The notes beneath the pieces are model-generated. The model was not told where the DNA came from, did no database searches, and was given only the letters and a program-made list of their open reading frames with translations. The position numbers and the translations under genes were made by a program. Below, piece by piece: positions 16,886 through 25,582 of a stretch of 64,000 nucleotides of DNA (the first letter of the stretch is position 1; each line of letters begins with the position of its first letter). Origin of the DNA: Neobacillus vireti (lineage in GTDB: Bacteria; Bacillota; Bacilli; Bacillales; Cytobacillaceae); contig NZ_LDNB01000017.1 in the NCBI RefSeq assembly GCF_001026695.1, positions 310,206 to 374,205 on the forward strand, read 5' to 3'.

Positions 16886-17185
16886 ATGTACAATTTTCAA
16901 AATGAGCTGCAAGGATTAGGAATCGATCCTTATCAAACTGGTGAGTTAGTTCCAATGGATCTACAGAACCTAGATCCGCGCCTGCATGGCGGCTTTCGTT
17001 GTGGCGGCGGTGGCTTTCGCTGCGGCGGCGGTGGCTTTCGTTGCGGCGGCTTTCGCTGTGGAGGTTTCCGCTGTGGAGGTTTTGGCTGTTTCGGCTTTGG
17101 TTTTGGCGGATGTGGCGGATGCTATGGTGGTTATTATGGCGGCTACTATAACTGCTATAACTGTGTCGGCGTTGTTGTTATTTAA
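16886..17185 (+). CDS. Heterocycloanthracin/sonorensin-type bacteriocin precursor 2
   Basis: 99 residues from ATG 16886 behind GGGGAGGAAAAA. The leader MYNFQNELQGLGIDPYQTGE is nearly that of precursor 1. The core from about residue 39 has ten Cys in CGGGGFR, CGGFR and CGGC repeats, then a Tyr-rich segment (CYGGYYGGYYNCYN) absent from precursor 1, and ends VGVVVI. The two genes are tandem duplicates whose leaders are conserved and whose cores have diverged in repeat number and aromatic content, so two related products are expected. The biosynthetic enzymes follow 168 bp downstream. Confidence 0.93.
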   Translation: MYNFQNELQGLGIDPYQTGELVPMDLQNLDPRLHGGFRCGGGGFRCGGGGFRCGGFRCGGFRCGGFGCFGFGFGGCGGCYGGYYGGYYNCYNCVGVVVI

Positions 17186-17232
17186 GCAGTATATTGACTG
17201 GTTGAAAATTCCAGATAAATTTTTATGAAAAG

Positions 17233-17272
17233 GAAGTGTCCCTGCTGGATCTGCTAAGGGGCACTTCTTTAG
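17233..17272 (+). terminator. Hairpin between precursor 2 and the enzymes
   Basis: GAAGTGTCCC pairs with GGGGCACTTC (one G-T) and is followed only by TTTAGT. The weak U-tract suggests partial termination, letting some transcription reach the enzyme genes. Excess precursor over enzyme is common in such clusters. Confidence 0.65.
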
Positions 17273-17353
17273 TATGTTTATCATAATGGACAAAAAATCC
17301 TACATAAACTGATAATACGCAAGGAGTAATGATTAGGAATAAGGAGGATCTGC

Positions 17354-19312
17354 ATGGCGGAACTTAACTCGTCCTCACGTCTAAAGGCCAAAAGAGATAC
17401 ATTTTTTCTCCCGGATCAACAAGGGGGTGTCTATTTTAGAAATAACGTAAGCTCATTCCGAATGGAAGGCAAAACCATCCATCAGTGGATTGAAAAATTG
17501 CTGCCGATGTTCAATGGAGAGCAAACATTGGAAGCTTTGACGGAAGGGTTAACGCCACCGTATCGTAATAGGGTATACGAGATCGGAGAAACGTTGTACA
17601 AGAATGGGTTTGTTCGTGATGTCAGCAAGGATATTCCCCATCAATTAAATCGTCAAATTCTTGAAAAATATGCTTCGCAAATTGAATTCATCGAGAATTT
17701 TTCCGAATCAGGTGCTTACCATTTTCAAGTATATCGTCAGGCAAAGGTTTTGATTGTCGGCTCTGGACAACTACTTGCATCGTTGGTCGCGGCTTTATTG
17801 GAATCTGGACTGCCAAAATTTACTGTCATGGTAACAGATACCGTTCCTACCAATAGACTGCGGCTGGATGAGCTGGTGGAACATGCGAGGAAAACAGATT
17901 CCGATGTGGAGATGGTGGAAGTGCCCTATCATAAAGGGGCGGGGAAAAAATTTTGGAAAGAAGCTGTTAATCATTATGATTGGATCCTGTATGTTTCACA
18001 GGAGGGAAATGTAAATGAATTAAGGAATCTCAATCAAGTTTGTAAAGAAGAAAATAAGGCATTTCTCCCAGCCATCTATTTAGAAAAAGTAGGGCTCTCC
18101 GGTCCATTAACTCATCCAGAATCAGAAGGGTGCTTTGAGTCTGCATGGCGCAGAATTCATCAATCCTTCGTGCAACCTGATGAGCAGTCTCATGGCTTCT
18201 CTTCCACATCAGGAGCGATTTTGGCAAATGTATCAGCATTCGAATTTTTCAAAAGGGCTACTAGAATAGCTGATGCCAATCAAAGTAATCAAATTTATCT
18301 GCTCAATCTTGACACAATGGAAGGAGACTGGCTTTCTTTCATTACACATCCATTTGTAACGTCTAAAAGTTATGCGTGCGAACTGATTGAAGATCTTGAT
18401 GAAAGACTTAAACAAGAATCGGATAGGGATGAACAACAGGGTTTGCTTTTGGAATATTTCAGCCGATTAACTTCGAAAGAAATAGGTATATTCCATACCT
18501 GGGAGGAACGAAATTTGCCACAGCTTCCTCTATCACAGTGCTACGTTCAGACAGTTGACTCAGTGTCGGAGGGACCGGCGGAACTGCAGCCGGAAGTTGT
18601 CTGCTCGGGCATGACACATGAAGAAGCAAGAAGAAATGCTGGCCTTAAGGGCATTGAAATGTATGTGTCAAAAATGGTAGATTCAGATAATTTTAGAGTC
18701 AAGAATCAGACAGCTGGGACTGGCGTGAACGTTACAGAGGAGTTTATTGGAATCGGTTCAGGAGAAACAACTGCAGAGGCTGTTTGTCGGGGGCTACAAG
18801 CCTTTCTAGATAAAGAATTGAAAAGTAGAGCGGGGAATCAAACGGTTTATCGTGTGCCAATAGGAGCCATAGAAGATAAAAAATGCAGATTTTATTTAAA
18901 GGCGCTGACTACCTTGAAAGGTTCACCAGCGATTGGTTTAAAAGAGGATGTGTTGGGCTTCCCGGTGGTATGTGTAAGGTCAAATGGCCTTTGGTACACC
19001 GGGGTAGGTTTAAATAACACATTGGCGCTCCAAAATACATTGCAGCAAGCACTTTTCGATGCTCAAAACCAGATCAATTTCGTCGAGAGGCAAGAGAAGA
19101 ATTCTATGAGGTATTTGGAAAAAAAGGATACCAAACTAATCATTCCCTCTTGTGAGGAAATGACACAATTGGAGCTATTACAATCTTCTATTCAGGTTTT
19201 GAATAGATACAACAAACAGTTATATGTCTACGATCTATCAATTGAGCCCTTTTTAAAACAAGTGCTGGCAGGCGTATATGGTGTTCAGGTACGAGAGGGG
19301 GCTTTCCAATGA
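17354..19312 (+). CDS. TOMM maturation protein, ThiF-like (thiazole-containing bacteriocin maturation protein)
   Basis: 652 residues from ATG 17354 behind AAGGAGGATCTGC. The N-terminal 95 residues (FLPDQQGGVYFRN ... FNGEQTLEALTEGLTPPYRN) look like a precursor-leader recognition element. Residues about 130-165 (AKVLIVGSGQLLASLVAALL) form a Rossmann nucleotide-binding start as in ThiF/E1-like proteins. The C-terminal half has a segment (HEEARRNAGLKGIEMYVSKM) reminiscent of YcaO folds. This is the family recorded as putative thiazole-containing bacteriocin maturation protein (ocin_ThiF_like). It overlaps the cyclodehydratase gene by 4 bp. It presumably helps present the precursor; the exact step is not established. 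Confidence 0.85.
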   Translation: MAELNSSSRLKAKRDTFFLPDQQGGVYFRNNVSSFRMEGKTIHQWIEKLLPMFNGEQTLEALTEGLTPPYRNRVYEIGETLYKNGFVRDVSKDIPHQLNRQILEKYASQIEFIENFSESGAYHFQVYRQAKVLIVGSGQLLASLVAALLESGLPKFTVMVTDTVPTNRLRLDELVEHARKTDSDVEMVEVPYHKGAGKKFWKEAVNHYDWILYVSQEGNVNELRNLNQVCKEENKAFLPAIYLEKVGLSGPLTHPESEGCFESAWRRIHQSFVQPDEQSHGFSSTSGAILANVSAFEFFKRATRIADANQSNQIYLLNLDTMEGDWLSFITHPFVTSKSYACELIEDLDERLKQESDRDEQQGLLLEYFSRLTSKEIGIFHTWEERNLPQLPLSQCYVQTVDSVSEGPAELQPEVVCSGMTHEEARRNAGLKGIEMYVSKMVDSDNFRVKNQTAGTGVNVTEEFIGIGSGETTAEAVCRGLQAFLDKELKSRAGNQTVYRVPIGAIEDKKCRFYLKALTTLKGSPAIGLKEDVLGFPVVCVRSNGLWYTGVGLNNTLALQNTLQQALFDAQNQINFVERQEKNSMRYLEKKDTKLIIPSCEEMTQLELLQSSIQVLNRYNKQLYVYDLSIEPFLKQVLAGVYGVQVREGAFQ

Positions 19313-21249
19313 CTGGATGTCTCCTCGTTGACGGAACTGGATTATTAGCGGATTATGTTTGCGATCAATTGTCCACCAGCTATCTGGTAAGACGTCAAAG
19401 CATATTTGAAGAGATTCCCGAGGATACAGAATTAGTTCTAGTGCTCGACGATGCCTGGCATCCATCCGTTTATCAAAAAGCAGAACAGAGATTCAGGATC
19501 AACGGTATTCCTTGGCTTCGAGGTTTCATTTCGTTTGGTGAGGGAATCATTGGTCCAATTGTTCGTCACGGAACCCCGGGATGTTCTCTCTGTGCTGATA
19601 AACGGCGCTTGATAGCCGGAACTGATCGCCTTGAAATGTGGAACCTTCAAGCGAGAATGGGAACTGGAGCAGGTGTCCTGCGAGATGCATGGGCTTCACG
19701 ATCGGGACTTTTGCAAATGGCAAACCTGATTAATGACGAAGTGCAAAAAGTTCTTCAGGGAGAACCATCCTCCTTAGAAGAAAGGATGTTCATTACTAAT
19801 CTAAGAACATTAACGACCTCCAGTCACTTTTTCCTGCCAGATCCATTGTGTCCGATTTGCAGTCCAATCCCTGAAGACACACCTGAATTAGCACAAATTA
19901 GCCTAGAATCCAGCCCTAAATTAAATGGTGCCGGTTATCGCTGCCGTTCGATGGAAGAATTGCAAACAGTGCTAGTCGAAGATTATTTAGATGATCGTAG
20001 TGGAATTATGAATGGAAAAATGGAGGATTTGAGGCTCCCATTTGCCGATGTTTTGGTTAACATGCCGTTGTTTGGTGCGGACGAGGGAGTAGCTGGCCGT
20101 TCTAATTCTTATGAAATGAGTGAACTAACGGCCATTTTGGAGGGATTGGAGCGATATTGTGGAATCATGCCCCAAGGAAAAAGGAAGAAAATACATGATA
20201 GTTATCATCATGTAAAGCATATCGCACTCAATCCGGCATCAGTAGGCTTACATGAAAAGGAACAATATGCAAAGCCTCATTTTCCGTTTAAACCATTTCA
20301 TCCTGATGTACCAATGAATTGGGTCTGGGGTTATTCGTTCTTACAAGAACGGCCTATCCTTGTTCCGGAGTTACTGGCCTATTACAGTTTGGGCAATGGA
20401 GAGGGCTTTGTTTATGAAACCTCCAACGGGTGTGCATTAGGAGGGAGCTTGGAGGAAGCCATTTTTCATGGGATTATGGAGGTCGTCGAGCGGGATTCCT
20501 TCTTGTTAACATGGTATGCCGAGCTGCCACTTCCTCGTCTTGACCCTCATTCTGCTAACGATAAAGAACTAGAGCTGATGGTCGACCGTTTACGCGAGGT
20601 GGCAGGATATGATGTGTATTTGTACAATTCAACGATGGAGCATGAGATTCCCAGTGTTTGGGCAGTTGCAAAAAACAGAGGATCAAAGGGTGTAAATCTC
20701 ATTTGTGCAGCAGGAGCTAATCCTGATCCTATAAGAGCTGTAAAAAGCTCGATTCACGAGCTCGCTGGAATGATGGTTAGGCATGACAAAATCGTGGAGG
20801 AAAATCGGCGGAAATATGAAGAAATGCTAATAGATTCATTTGCAGTTCGTTCTATGGAGGACCATGGCCTGCTTTACGGTCTCCGGGAAGCAGAGGAGAG
20901 GCTGAGCTTTTTATTAGATGATCAACGTCCATTACGATCGTTTGCTGAGGAATTTAAACAGCCTCCCGAGAATACCGATATAAAGGATGATCTCCAGGAT
21001 CTTCTTCAAAGGTTCCGTAAGTTGGACCTCGAGGTCATCGTGGTGGACCAAACGACACCTATAACCAAACGGAACGGGTTATTCTGTGTAAAGGTATTGA
21101 TTCCTGGCATGTTGCCGATGACTTTCGGACATCATCTTACCCGTGTCAAAGGGCTGGAAAGGGTCCTCCAAGTACCAATGAAACTTGGATTTACCAAGGA
21201 GCCGTTATCGTTTGAACAGCTTAATCCATATCCCCATCCGTTCCCATAA
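19309..21249 (+). CDS. TOMM cyclodehydratase: leader-binding domain fused to YcaO
   Basis: 646 residues. The N-terminal part has the zinc tetrathiolate of the cyclodehydratase C-protein: Cys92-x2-Cys95 (GCSLCADKRR) and Cys181-x2-Cys184 (LCPICSP). From about residue 200 a YcaO domain follows, with ATP-binding acidic motifs in ELTAILEGLERYCG, FHGIMEVVERDSFLLTWY and AVKSSIHELAGMM. The C-terminus is NPYPHPFP, the Pro-rich end known to matter for azoline-forming YcaO enzymes. It uses ATP to cyclise Cys side chains of the precursor core to thiazolines. ATG 19309 overlaps the previous stop (ATGA). Confidence 0.93.
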   Translation: MTGCLLVDGTGLLADYVCDQLSTSYLVRRQSIFEEIPEDTELVLVLDDAWHPSVYQKAEQRFRINGIPWLRGFISFGEGIIGPIVRHGTPGCSLCADKRRLIAGTDRLEMWNLQARMGTGAGVLRDAWASRSGLLQMANLINDEVQKVLQGEPSSLEERMFITNLRTLTTSSHFFLPDPLCPICSPIPEDTPELAQISLESSPKLNGAGYRCRSMEELQTVLVEDYLDDRSGIMNGKMEDLRLPFADVLVNMPLFGADEGVAGRSNSYEMSELTAILEGLERYCGIMPQGKRKKIHDSYHHVKHIALNPASVGLHEKEQYAKPHFPFKPFHPDVPMNWVWGYSFLQERPILVPELLAYYSLGNGEGFVYETSNGCALGGSLEEAIFHGIMEVVERDSFLLTWYAELPLPRLDPHSANDKELELMVDRLREVAGYDVYLYNSTMEHEIPSVWAVAKNRGSKGVNLICAAGANPDPIRAVKSSIHELAGMMVRHDKIVEENRRKYEEMLIDSFAVRSMEDHGLLYGLREAEERLSFLLDDQRPLRSFAEEFKQPPENTDIKDDLQDLLQRFRKLDLEVIVVDQTTPITKRNGLFCVKVLIPGMLPMTFGHHLTRVKGLERVLQVPMKLGFTKEPLSFEQLNPYPHPFP

Positions 21250-21272
21250 TTGAAAATGAGGAGGTTTAGGGT

Positions 21273-22853
21273 TTGAACCTAGAAACATTTATTCACCACC
21301 TTCACTTTGACACAGAAAAACTTGCTCCACCAGATTGGGAAGTGGATTGGGGGGATGCACCACTTCCATATAAATTGTACCGCGGCTTACCAGAGATTCC
21401 ATTATACGGAGATATACCATTAACACTATGTGAAAGAGAAGCACTGGATGAACCCGGACTAGGGGAGCTCAGTTCTTTTTTATGGTATGTTTACGGGCTG
21501 ACACAATATGCTCAATCGGCTTTCTTTGAGGATCCAGAGGGAAGAGCTGCAGTAAGCTACACCCAGTTACTACGAAGATTTGTTCCCTCTGGAGGGGCGT
21601 TGTATCCCAATGAATTATATGTGTATTTAAAACTCGAGGAAGTACCGAAGGGAATTTACCACTACGATGTGGCCCATCACTGCCTCCGTTTGCTCCGAGA
21701 AGGAAATTACGATTCCTACTTGTCAAGAAGCCTTGGAAATTGTGATGTTTCTGATAGTTTCTGCACTGTTTTTGTATCGACCGTTTTTTGGAAAAATTTC
21801 TACAAATACAATAATTTTTCCTACAGGCTCCAAGGGCTAGATGCCGGTGTGATCATTGGGCAAGCATTAGAAGTGGCCGAGCGGATGGGATTCTCCTCAC
21901 GGGTATGTTATCAATTTCTTGATCGTTCTATTAATCATTTACTTGGGCTATCAGAACAGGACGAAAGTGTCTATGCGGTGATCCCATTATCTATTTACCC
22001 ATCTATCCAATGTGTTGACCACTTTACTAGAGAAGAAAATATTTCTGCCGCTGAATTGACCCGGGAATTGCCATTAGTGCAGCATAAAACCTATAACCGT
22101 TCAAAGAGAGTCCTTAATTACCCGCTGCTTAGAGAGATGAATGAAGCATCGATTAATGAAACAACCCAGTCATTTGTAAAGATAAAAAAAGATGATTGTG
22201 TTAAAAAGTCCTTTGGTACGGAATTCATCATGCTGCCAACTACGGAGTCCTTTTCGTACGATCTTGCTACTGTCTGCAGAGAGAGACATTCTCCTGATGT
22301 TGATTTTATGATGGGGAAAGTCAGTCAAAAAAACATAGCCACTTTATTAAAAGAGACATTTTCCTTTTCGTATCAGAATGATCTTGACGACACAGCTAAG
22401 AATCCTGCGACTCGTTTATCATTGCACGGCTTTTTTTATAACGTGGAGGGTGTTTCAAATGGTGCTTACGCCTATGACAAAAGCGCTCATGCCCTTCAAA
22501 GAATAACAAACGGAGATTTCCGGGAGATGTTGCAATCAGGTTTAACAATGCCCACTGTAAATCTGTTTCAAGTTCCGCTCTGCCTGCATTTTGTAGGAGG
22601 AAAGGATCACCTAAAAGAGGAATTAGGTTATAGAGGATACCGAATTCAACAGATGGAAGCGGGTATACTCTTGCAACGGCTGCTCTTGATATCGTGTGCC
22701 TTAGGAATGGGGGGCCACCCACTATTAGGCTTTGATGCAAACCAATGTGATGAACTTTACAGAAACGATTCAAAACAAATAACAAGCCTCATCCAAATCC
22801 CTGTAGGACCATACCGTCCCCGGGCCTGGTTAAAAGGTAGTTTGAATGGCTAA
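21273..22853 (+). CDS. SagB/ThcOx-type FMN dehydrogenase
   Basis: 526 residues, TTG start at 21273 with GAGGAGG 8 bp upstream. Two nitroreductase-like halves are visible: LRRFVPSGGALYPNELYVYL ... GLDAGVIIGQALEVAERMGF in the first and RLSLHGFFYNVEGVSNGAYA ... QQMEAGILLQRLLLISCALG in the second. SALYPNE-type segments and the QxxEAG motif are usual for the SagB family. It oxidises thiazolines to thiazoles using FMN, completing heterocycle formation. It is the last gene of the TOMM operon; no exporter, protease or immunity gene follows before the terminator. Confidence 0.9.
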   Translation: MNLETFIHHLHFDTEKLAPPDWEVDWGDAPLPYKLYRGLPEIPLYGDIPLTLCEREALDEPGLGELSSFLWYVYGLTQYAQSAFFEDPEGRAAVSYTQLLRRFVPSGGALYPNELYVYLKLEEVPKGIYHYDVAHHCLRLLREGNYDSYLSRSLGNCDVSDSFCTVFVSTVFWKNFYKYNNFSYRLQGLDAGVIIGQALEVAERMGFSSRVCYQFLDRSINHLLGLSEQDESVYAVIPLSIYPSIQCVDHFTREENISAAELTRELPLVQHKTYNRSKRVLNYPLLREMNEASINETTQSFVKIKKDDCVKKSFGTEFIMLPTTESFSYDLATVCRERHSPDVDFMMGKVSQKNIATLLKETFSFSYQNDLDDTAKNPATRLSLHGFFYNVEGVSNGAYAYDKSAHALQRITNGDFREMLQSGLTMPTVNLFQVPLCLHFVGGKDHLKEELGYRGYRIQQMEAGILLQRLLLISCALGMGGHPLLGFDANQCDELYRNDSKQITSLIQIPVGPYRPRAWLKGSLNG

Positions 22854-22860
22854 GACTTAG

Positions 22861-22977
22861 TATAGACCTAAATTGAGTAAATTTGAGTCGAACAAGTTAC
22901 GGTCTATTTCTTTAACTTAATATCGGTAATTAAGGCAACATATTTGGCAGAGACTATTTCAGTGTCTGTCTTTTTTT
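22861..22977 (+). terminator. Terminator region after the TOMM operon
   Basis: A first imperfect hairpin pairs TATAGACC with GGTCTATT (22861-22908). A stronger one pairs CAGAGAC with GTGTCTG (22948-22968) and is followed by seven T. From there to 23236 no gene or clear element is seen. Confidence 0.7.
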
Positions 22978-23236
22978 GTGTGGTCAAAAGTCAGATATAA
23001 AAATCAAGCTAAAAGGGATTTTGTGAATGTTTCCAGTTAAACTAACTTGCAGGATATTTAAAGAAGGAATAACGCGCTTTTTGTTGAACTTATTGTACTA
23101 TGGGTCTGGTTAACGGTAGAAGGGAAGTCGCTATCTATTGTAGAATTAAAGCGCCGCCTTTTTCCCTAATTACAGAAAAGTCCAGATCGTTTAATGAATA
23201 AATTATTTTATATCTATCTAATTGGAGGTTAAGGCA

Positions 23237-23587
23237 ATGAAGGTTAAAGGTTTTGGTGGGATTTTTTGGAGAACAAAAGATGTTGTTTCATTAAGAAATT
23301 GGTATAAAGAAACTCTAGGTATATCAATGGAAGAGTGGAATGGTGCTATCATCAAGCCAGATGCTGACAACGAAACAATCTTTTCTTTGTTTAAAGAAGA
23401 TAGTAATTATTTTCCTGAAGAACAATCTGTGATGCTAAATTTTCAAGTAGAAAATATCGAAGCTTGGATGGAACATTTCAATAAAATTGGCATACCACTT
23501 TTAAAACAACCTGAAAAAAGCGAGTATGGAACATTTATTTGGATTTCGGACCCAGAAGGAAGATGGATTGAAATATGGGAGAGATAA
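23237..23587 (+). CDS. VOC (glyoxalase/bleomycin resistance) family protein
   Basis: 116 residues forming one VOC module: VKGFGGIFWRTKDVVSLRNW (first beta-alpha unit), LGISMEEWNGA, MLNFQVENIEAWMEHFNKIG (second) and FIWISDPEGRWIEIWE at the end with the metal-ligand Glu position. Such proteins bind a metal and act as dioxygenases, isomerases or drug-binding proteins; the substrate here is unknown. ATG 23237 is chosen because GGAGG lies 9 bp upstream. It is a single gene. Confidence 0.85.
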   Translation: MKVKGFGGIFWRTKDVVSLRNWYKETLGISMEEWNGAIIKPDADNETIFSLFKEDSNYFPEEQSVMLNFQVENIEAWMEHFNKIGIPLLKQPEKSEYGTFIWISDPEGRWIEIWER

Positions 23588-23703
23588 TCTTTTATTCAAT
23601 TAAGATGGATCGCTACGGCGATCTTTTTTCTTGTCCACTAGCTGACCATTTACTAGAGAAAACAATATAAAAAGGGTGGGAATACGTGATTAATTTTAAT
23701 TCT

Positions 23704-23741
23704 ACATAATTACGTAAAATATAAATTTGACGTAATTATGT
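23704..23741. promoter_or_regulatory. 38 bp inverted repeat upstream of xerS
   Basis: ACATAATTACGT (23704-23715) and ACGTAATTATGT (23730-23741) are a perfect 12 bp inverted repeat around a 14 bp AT-rich centre, ending 33 bp before the xerS start. The arm length fits a tyrosine recombinase core site, and streptococcal XerS acts on a site next to its own gene. It could instead be an operator for xerS. Confidence 0.6.
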
Positions 23742-23774
23742 GCCTGAGGTAAACTTTAGTAGTGAGGTGATTTT

Positions 23775-24863
23775 ATGGTAAATCAAGTGAAACAGCAAAA
23801 TTTTAAAAAATTGCAGACCTTACTTAATGAATTACCTTGGTATGTGGATGAATACATCAATCATAAGCTAAGAAAACTTTCTACCGCGTCGCTGTTTAAT
23901 TATTGTCATGATTATAAAATCTTTTTCAATTGGATGGTTAGTGAACAGTTATGGAACGGCAGCATCAAGGAAATCCCATTGGATCGTTTAGAGCAAATGA
24001 CCGTTTTAGAGGTTGAAAACTTTTTAAACTATCTTCACTACCAATTAAATAACAAAGAATTAACCGTGAATCGGAAGTTATCTGCGTTAAAATCGCTGTT
24101 CAATTACCTGCAAAACATTGCTGAAACACCTGATTTAAAGCCCTATATCCAACGAAATGTAATGGCAAAAATAGAATTTAATGAAGTCAAAGACAGTATG
24201 GAAACAAAAGCGAATAAGATGGAAGGCAAGATTTTACTTGGTGATGAATATGAGAAGTTTCGCTTATTTGTAGCCAATGATTATGGTGAATTAAACAAAG
24301 ATAATAAGAAACTATCGAATTTTTATCTATTAAACAAGGAACGTGATACTGCCATTGTATCGTTAATTCTCGGATCTGGGCTCCGGCTTTCAGAGTTAGT
24401 GGGCATTGATTTAGATGATCTTGATTTTAGCAAGTATTGTGTCCGGGTCATTAGAAAAGGAAATAAAGAACAATTCGTTTATTTTAGCCAGGTTGCAATG
24501 GCTGATCTGCAAGAATACCTATCTATTAGGACCGCTAAGTATCAAGTAGATAAGACCAATAAGGCATTATTCATTTCTGCGCCAATCGGTCCAAAAGGAA
24601 AATCACGCAGGCTAACGGCTAGATCCGTTGAGAAACTAATTGAAAAATATGCTGCGGCATTTGGGAAACCATCGTTATCGGTACATAAACTGCGACATTC
24701 ATTTGCTACCAGATACCATGCAGAAATCAATGATGTCCCGAAATTACGGCGCCAATTAGGCCATTCATCGATACAAACAACGATGATTTACACTCATATT
24801 AAGAATGATGATCTAAAAATTGCGGTTGATAAGATGGATATGCCAAAAGAACAAATCGAATAA
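23775..24863 (+). CDS. xerS: Tyrosine recombinase XerS-like
   Basis: 362 residues, close to XerS length and longer than XerC/XerD (about 300). The N-terminal SAM-like domain runs to about residue 140. The catalytic domain holds Arg in GSGLRLSELVGI, Lys in VIRKGNKEQF, His-x-x-Arg in HKLRHSFATRYH, then GHSSIQTTMIYTHI with the second His and the nucleophilic Tyr. XerS enzymes resolve chromosome dimers in streptococci; in Bacillus, which has CodV/RipX, the role of an extra XerS is unclear. ATG 23775 has GAGGTG 7 bp upstream. A perfect inverted repeat stands just before the gene. Confidence 0.85.
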   Translation: MVNQVKQQNFKKLQTLLNELPWYVDEYINHKLRKLSTASLFNYCHDYKIFFNWMVSEQLWNGSIKEIPLDRLEQMTVLEVENFLNYLHYQLNNKELTVNRKLSALKSLFNYLQNIAETPDLKPYIQRNVMAKIEFNEVKDSMETKANKMEGKILLGDEYEKFRLFVANDYGELNKDNKKLSNFYLLNKERDTAIVSLILGSGLRLSELVGIDLDDLDFSKYCVRVIRKGNKEQFVYFSQVAMADLQEYLSIRTAKYQVDKTNKALFISAPIGPKGKSRRLTARSVEKLIEKYAAAFGKPSLSVHKLRHSFATRYHAEINDVPKLRRQLGHSSIQTTMIYTHIKNDDLKIAVDKMDMPKEQIE

Positions 24864-24867
24864 ATTT

Positions 24868-24900
24868 ATAAGGCTGCCACTAATGGCACCCTTATTTTTT
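24868..24900 (+). terminator. Terminator of xerS
   Basis: ATAAGGCTGCC and GGCACCCTTAT form the stem (small internal bulge), followed by TTTTTT. Confidence 0.85.
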
Positions 24901-24902
24901 CA

Positions 24903-24933
<31 letters not shown>

Positions 24934-24944
24934 TACAAAAATCA

Positions 24945-24989
24945 ATTCTGTCTCATTACCTAAGTATACTTAAGATAATGAGACAGAAT
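24945..24989. repeat. 45 bp near-perfect palindrome
   Basis: ATTCTGTCTCATTA (24945-24958) and TAATGAGACAGAAT (24976-24989) are exact inverse complements, and the centre contains the palindrome TAAGTATACTTA. On the minus strand a TTTTT run follows closely, so it probably terminates the PH-domain gene. The stem is far longer than needed for that. Confidence 0.8.
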
Positions 24990-24993
24990 AAAA

Positions 24994-25416
24994 TTATAAA
25001 TAAATATCTATTTTTGAATTTATTTTACTTAAATTCTCGCAAAATTGTTTCTCATTTTTGGGTGAAATCAAGACTGTTCCCCACTTGCCATATAGTATTT
25101 CTAATCGATTTAAGGATAAAGCCGGACTCGATAACGGATTTCGCGTTCTTCTTATACTTTTAATCGTCATTATGTCAATTTTCCAGCGAAACGGCCCTCC
25201 AACTACCTTTAATTGACTACCATTTATTTCATAATAAGTGCCAAACCAGCACCACATAATAAATCCGCTGGTTAATCCACATACCAGGATTGCAGTAATG
25301 ATCCCCCCCTTCCCTTCTGGACCGTCAGGAAGGAATAATAAAGAACCGATTAAAAAGATAACCGTACCCCATAATAGAATCCCAGTGATGATTCCCTTTT
25401 TTGAGTAAAATCTCAT
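24994..25416 (-). CDS. Bacterial PH-domain membrane protein (YyaB-like)
   Basis: 140 residues. Two membrane spans (GIITGILLWGTVIFLIGSLL and IITAILVCGLTSGFIMWCWF) precede a soluble domain with TYYEINGSQLKVVGGPFRWK, IDIMTIKSIRRTRNPLSSPA and LEILYGKWGTVLISPKNEKQF. This is the usual pattern of the bacterial PH-like YyaB/DUF1200 group. The function is unknown. ATG 25416 is preferred over an upstream GTG at 25428, which overlaps the GGTGG ribosome site. Confidence 0.75.
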   Translation of the reverse strand: MRFYSKKGIITGILLWGTVIFLIGSLLFLPDGPEGKGGIITAILVCGLTSGFIMWCWFGTYYEINGSQLKVVGGPFRWKIDIMTIKSIRRTRNPLSSPALSLNRLEILYGKWGTVLISPKNEKQFCENLSKINSKIDIYL

Positions 25417-25582
25417 CGCATTCACCACCCTGCATCAATTAATTTTAAGAAAGAACTCCTTTTTATAGTTGAATTTACGAATTCCACATGTAAAAGTTCC
25501 CAAAACTTAAAATCCCCTGTATTTTTGCTTAATTTACAACAAAATCTAGTATTTTTTTATGAGTTAGTTGCAAGTTATCCTC

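Noticed and set aside
16970..17293. Ala/Thr-rich frames opposite and beside the two precursor genes
   Set aside because: They are shadows of the Gly/Cys-rich repeats in other frames, without ribosome sites.
22978..23236. Remnant gene before the VOC protein
   Set aside because: Short open stretches in several frames gave no recognisable protein segment.
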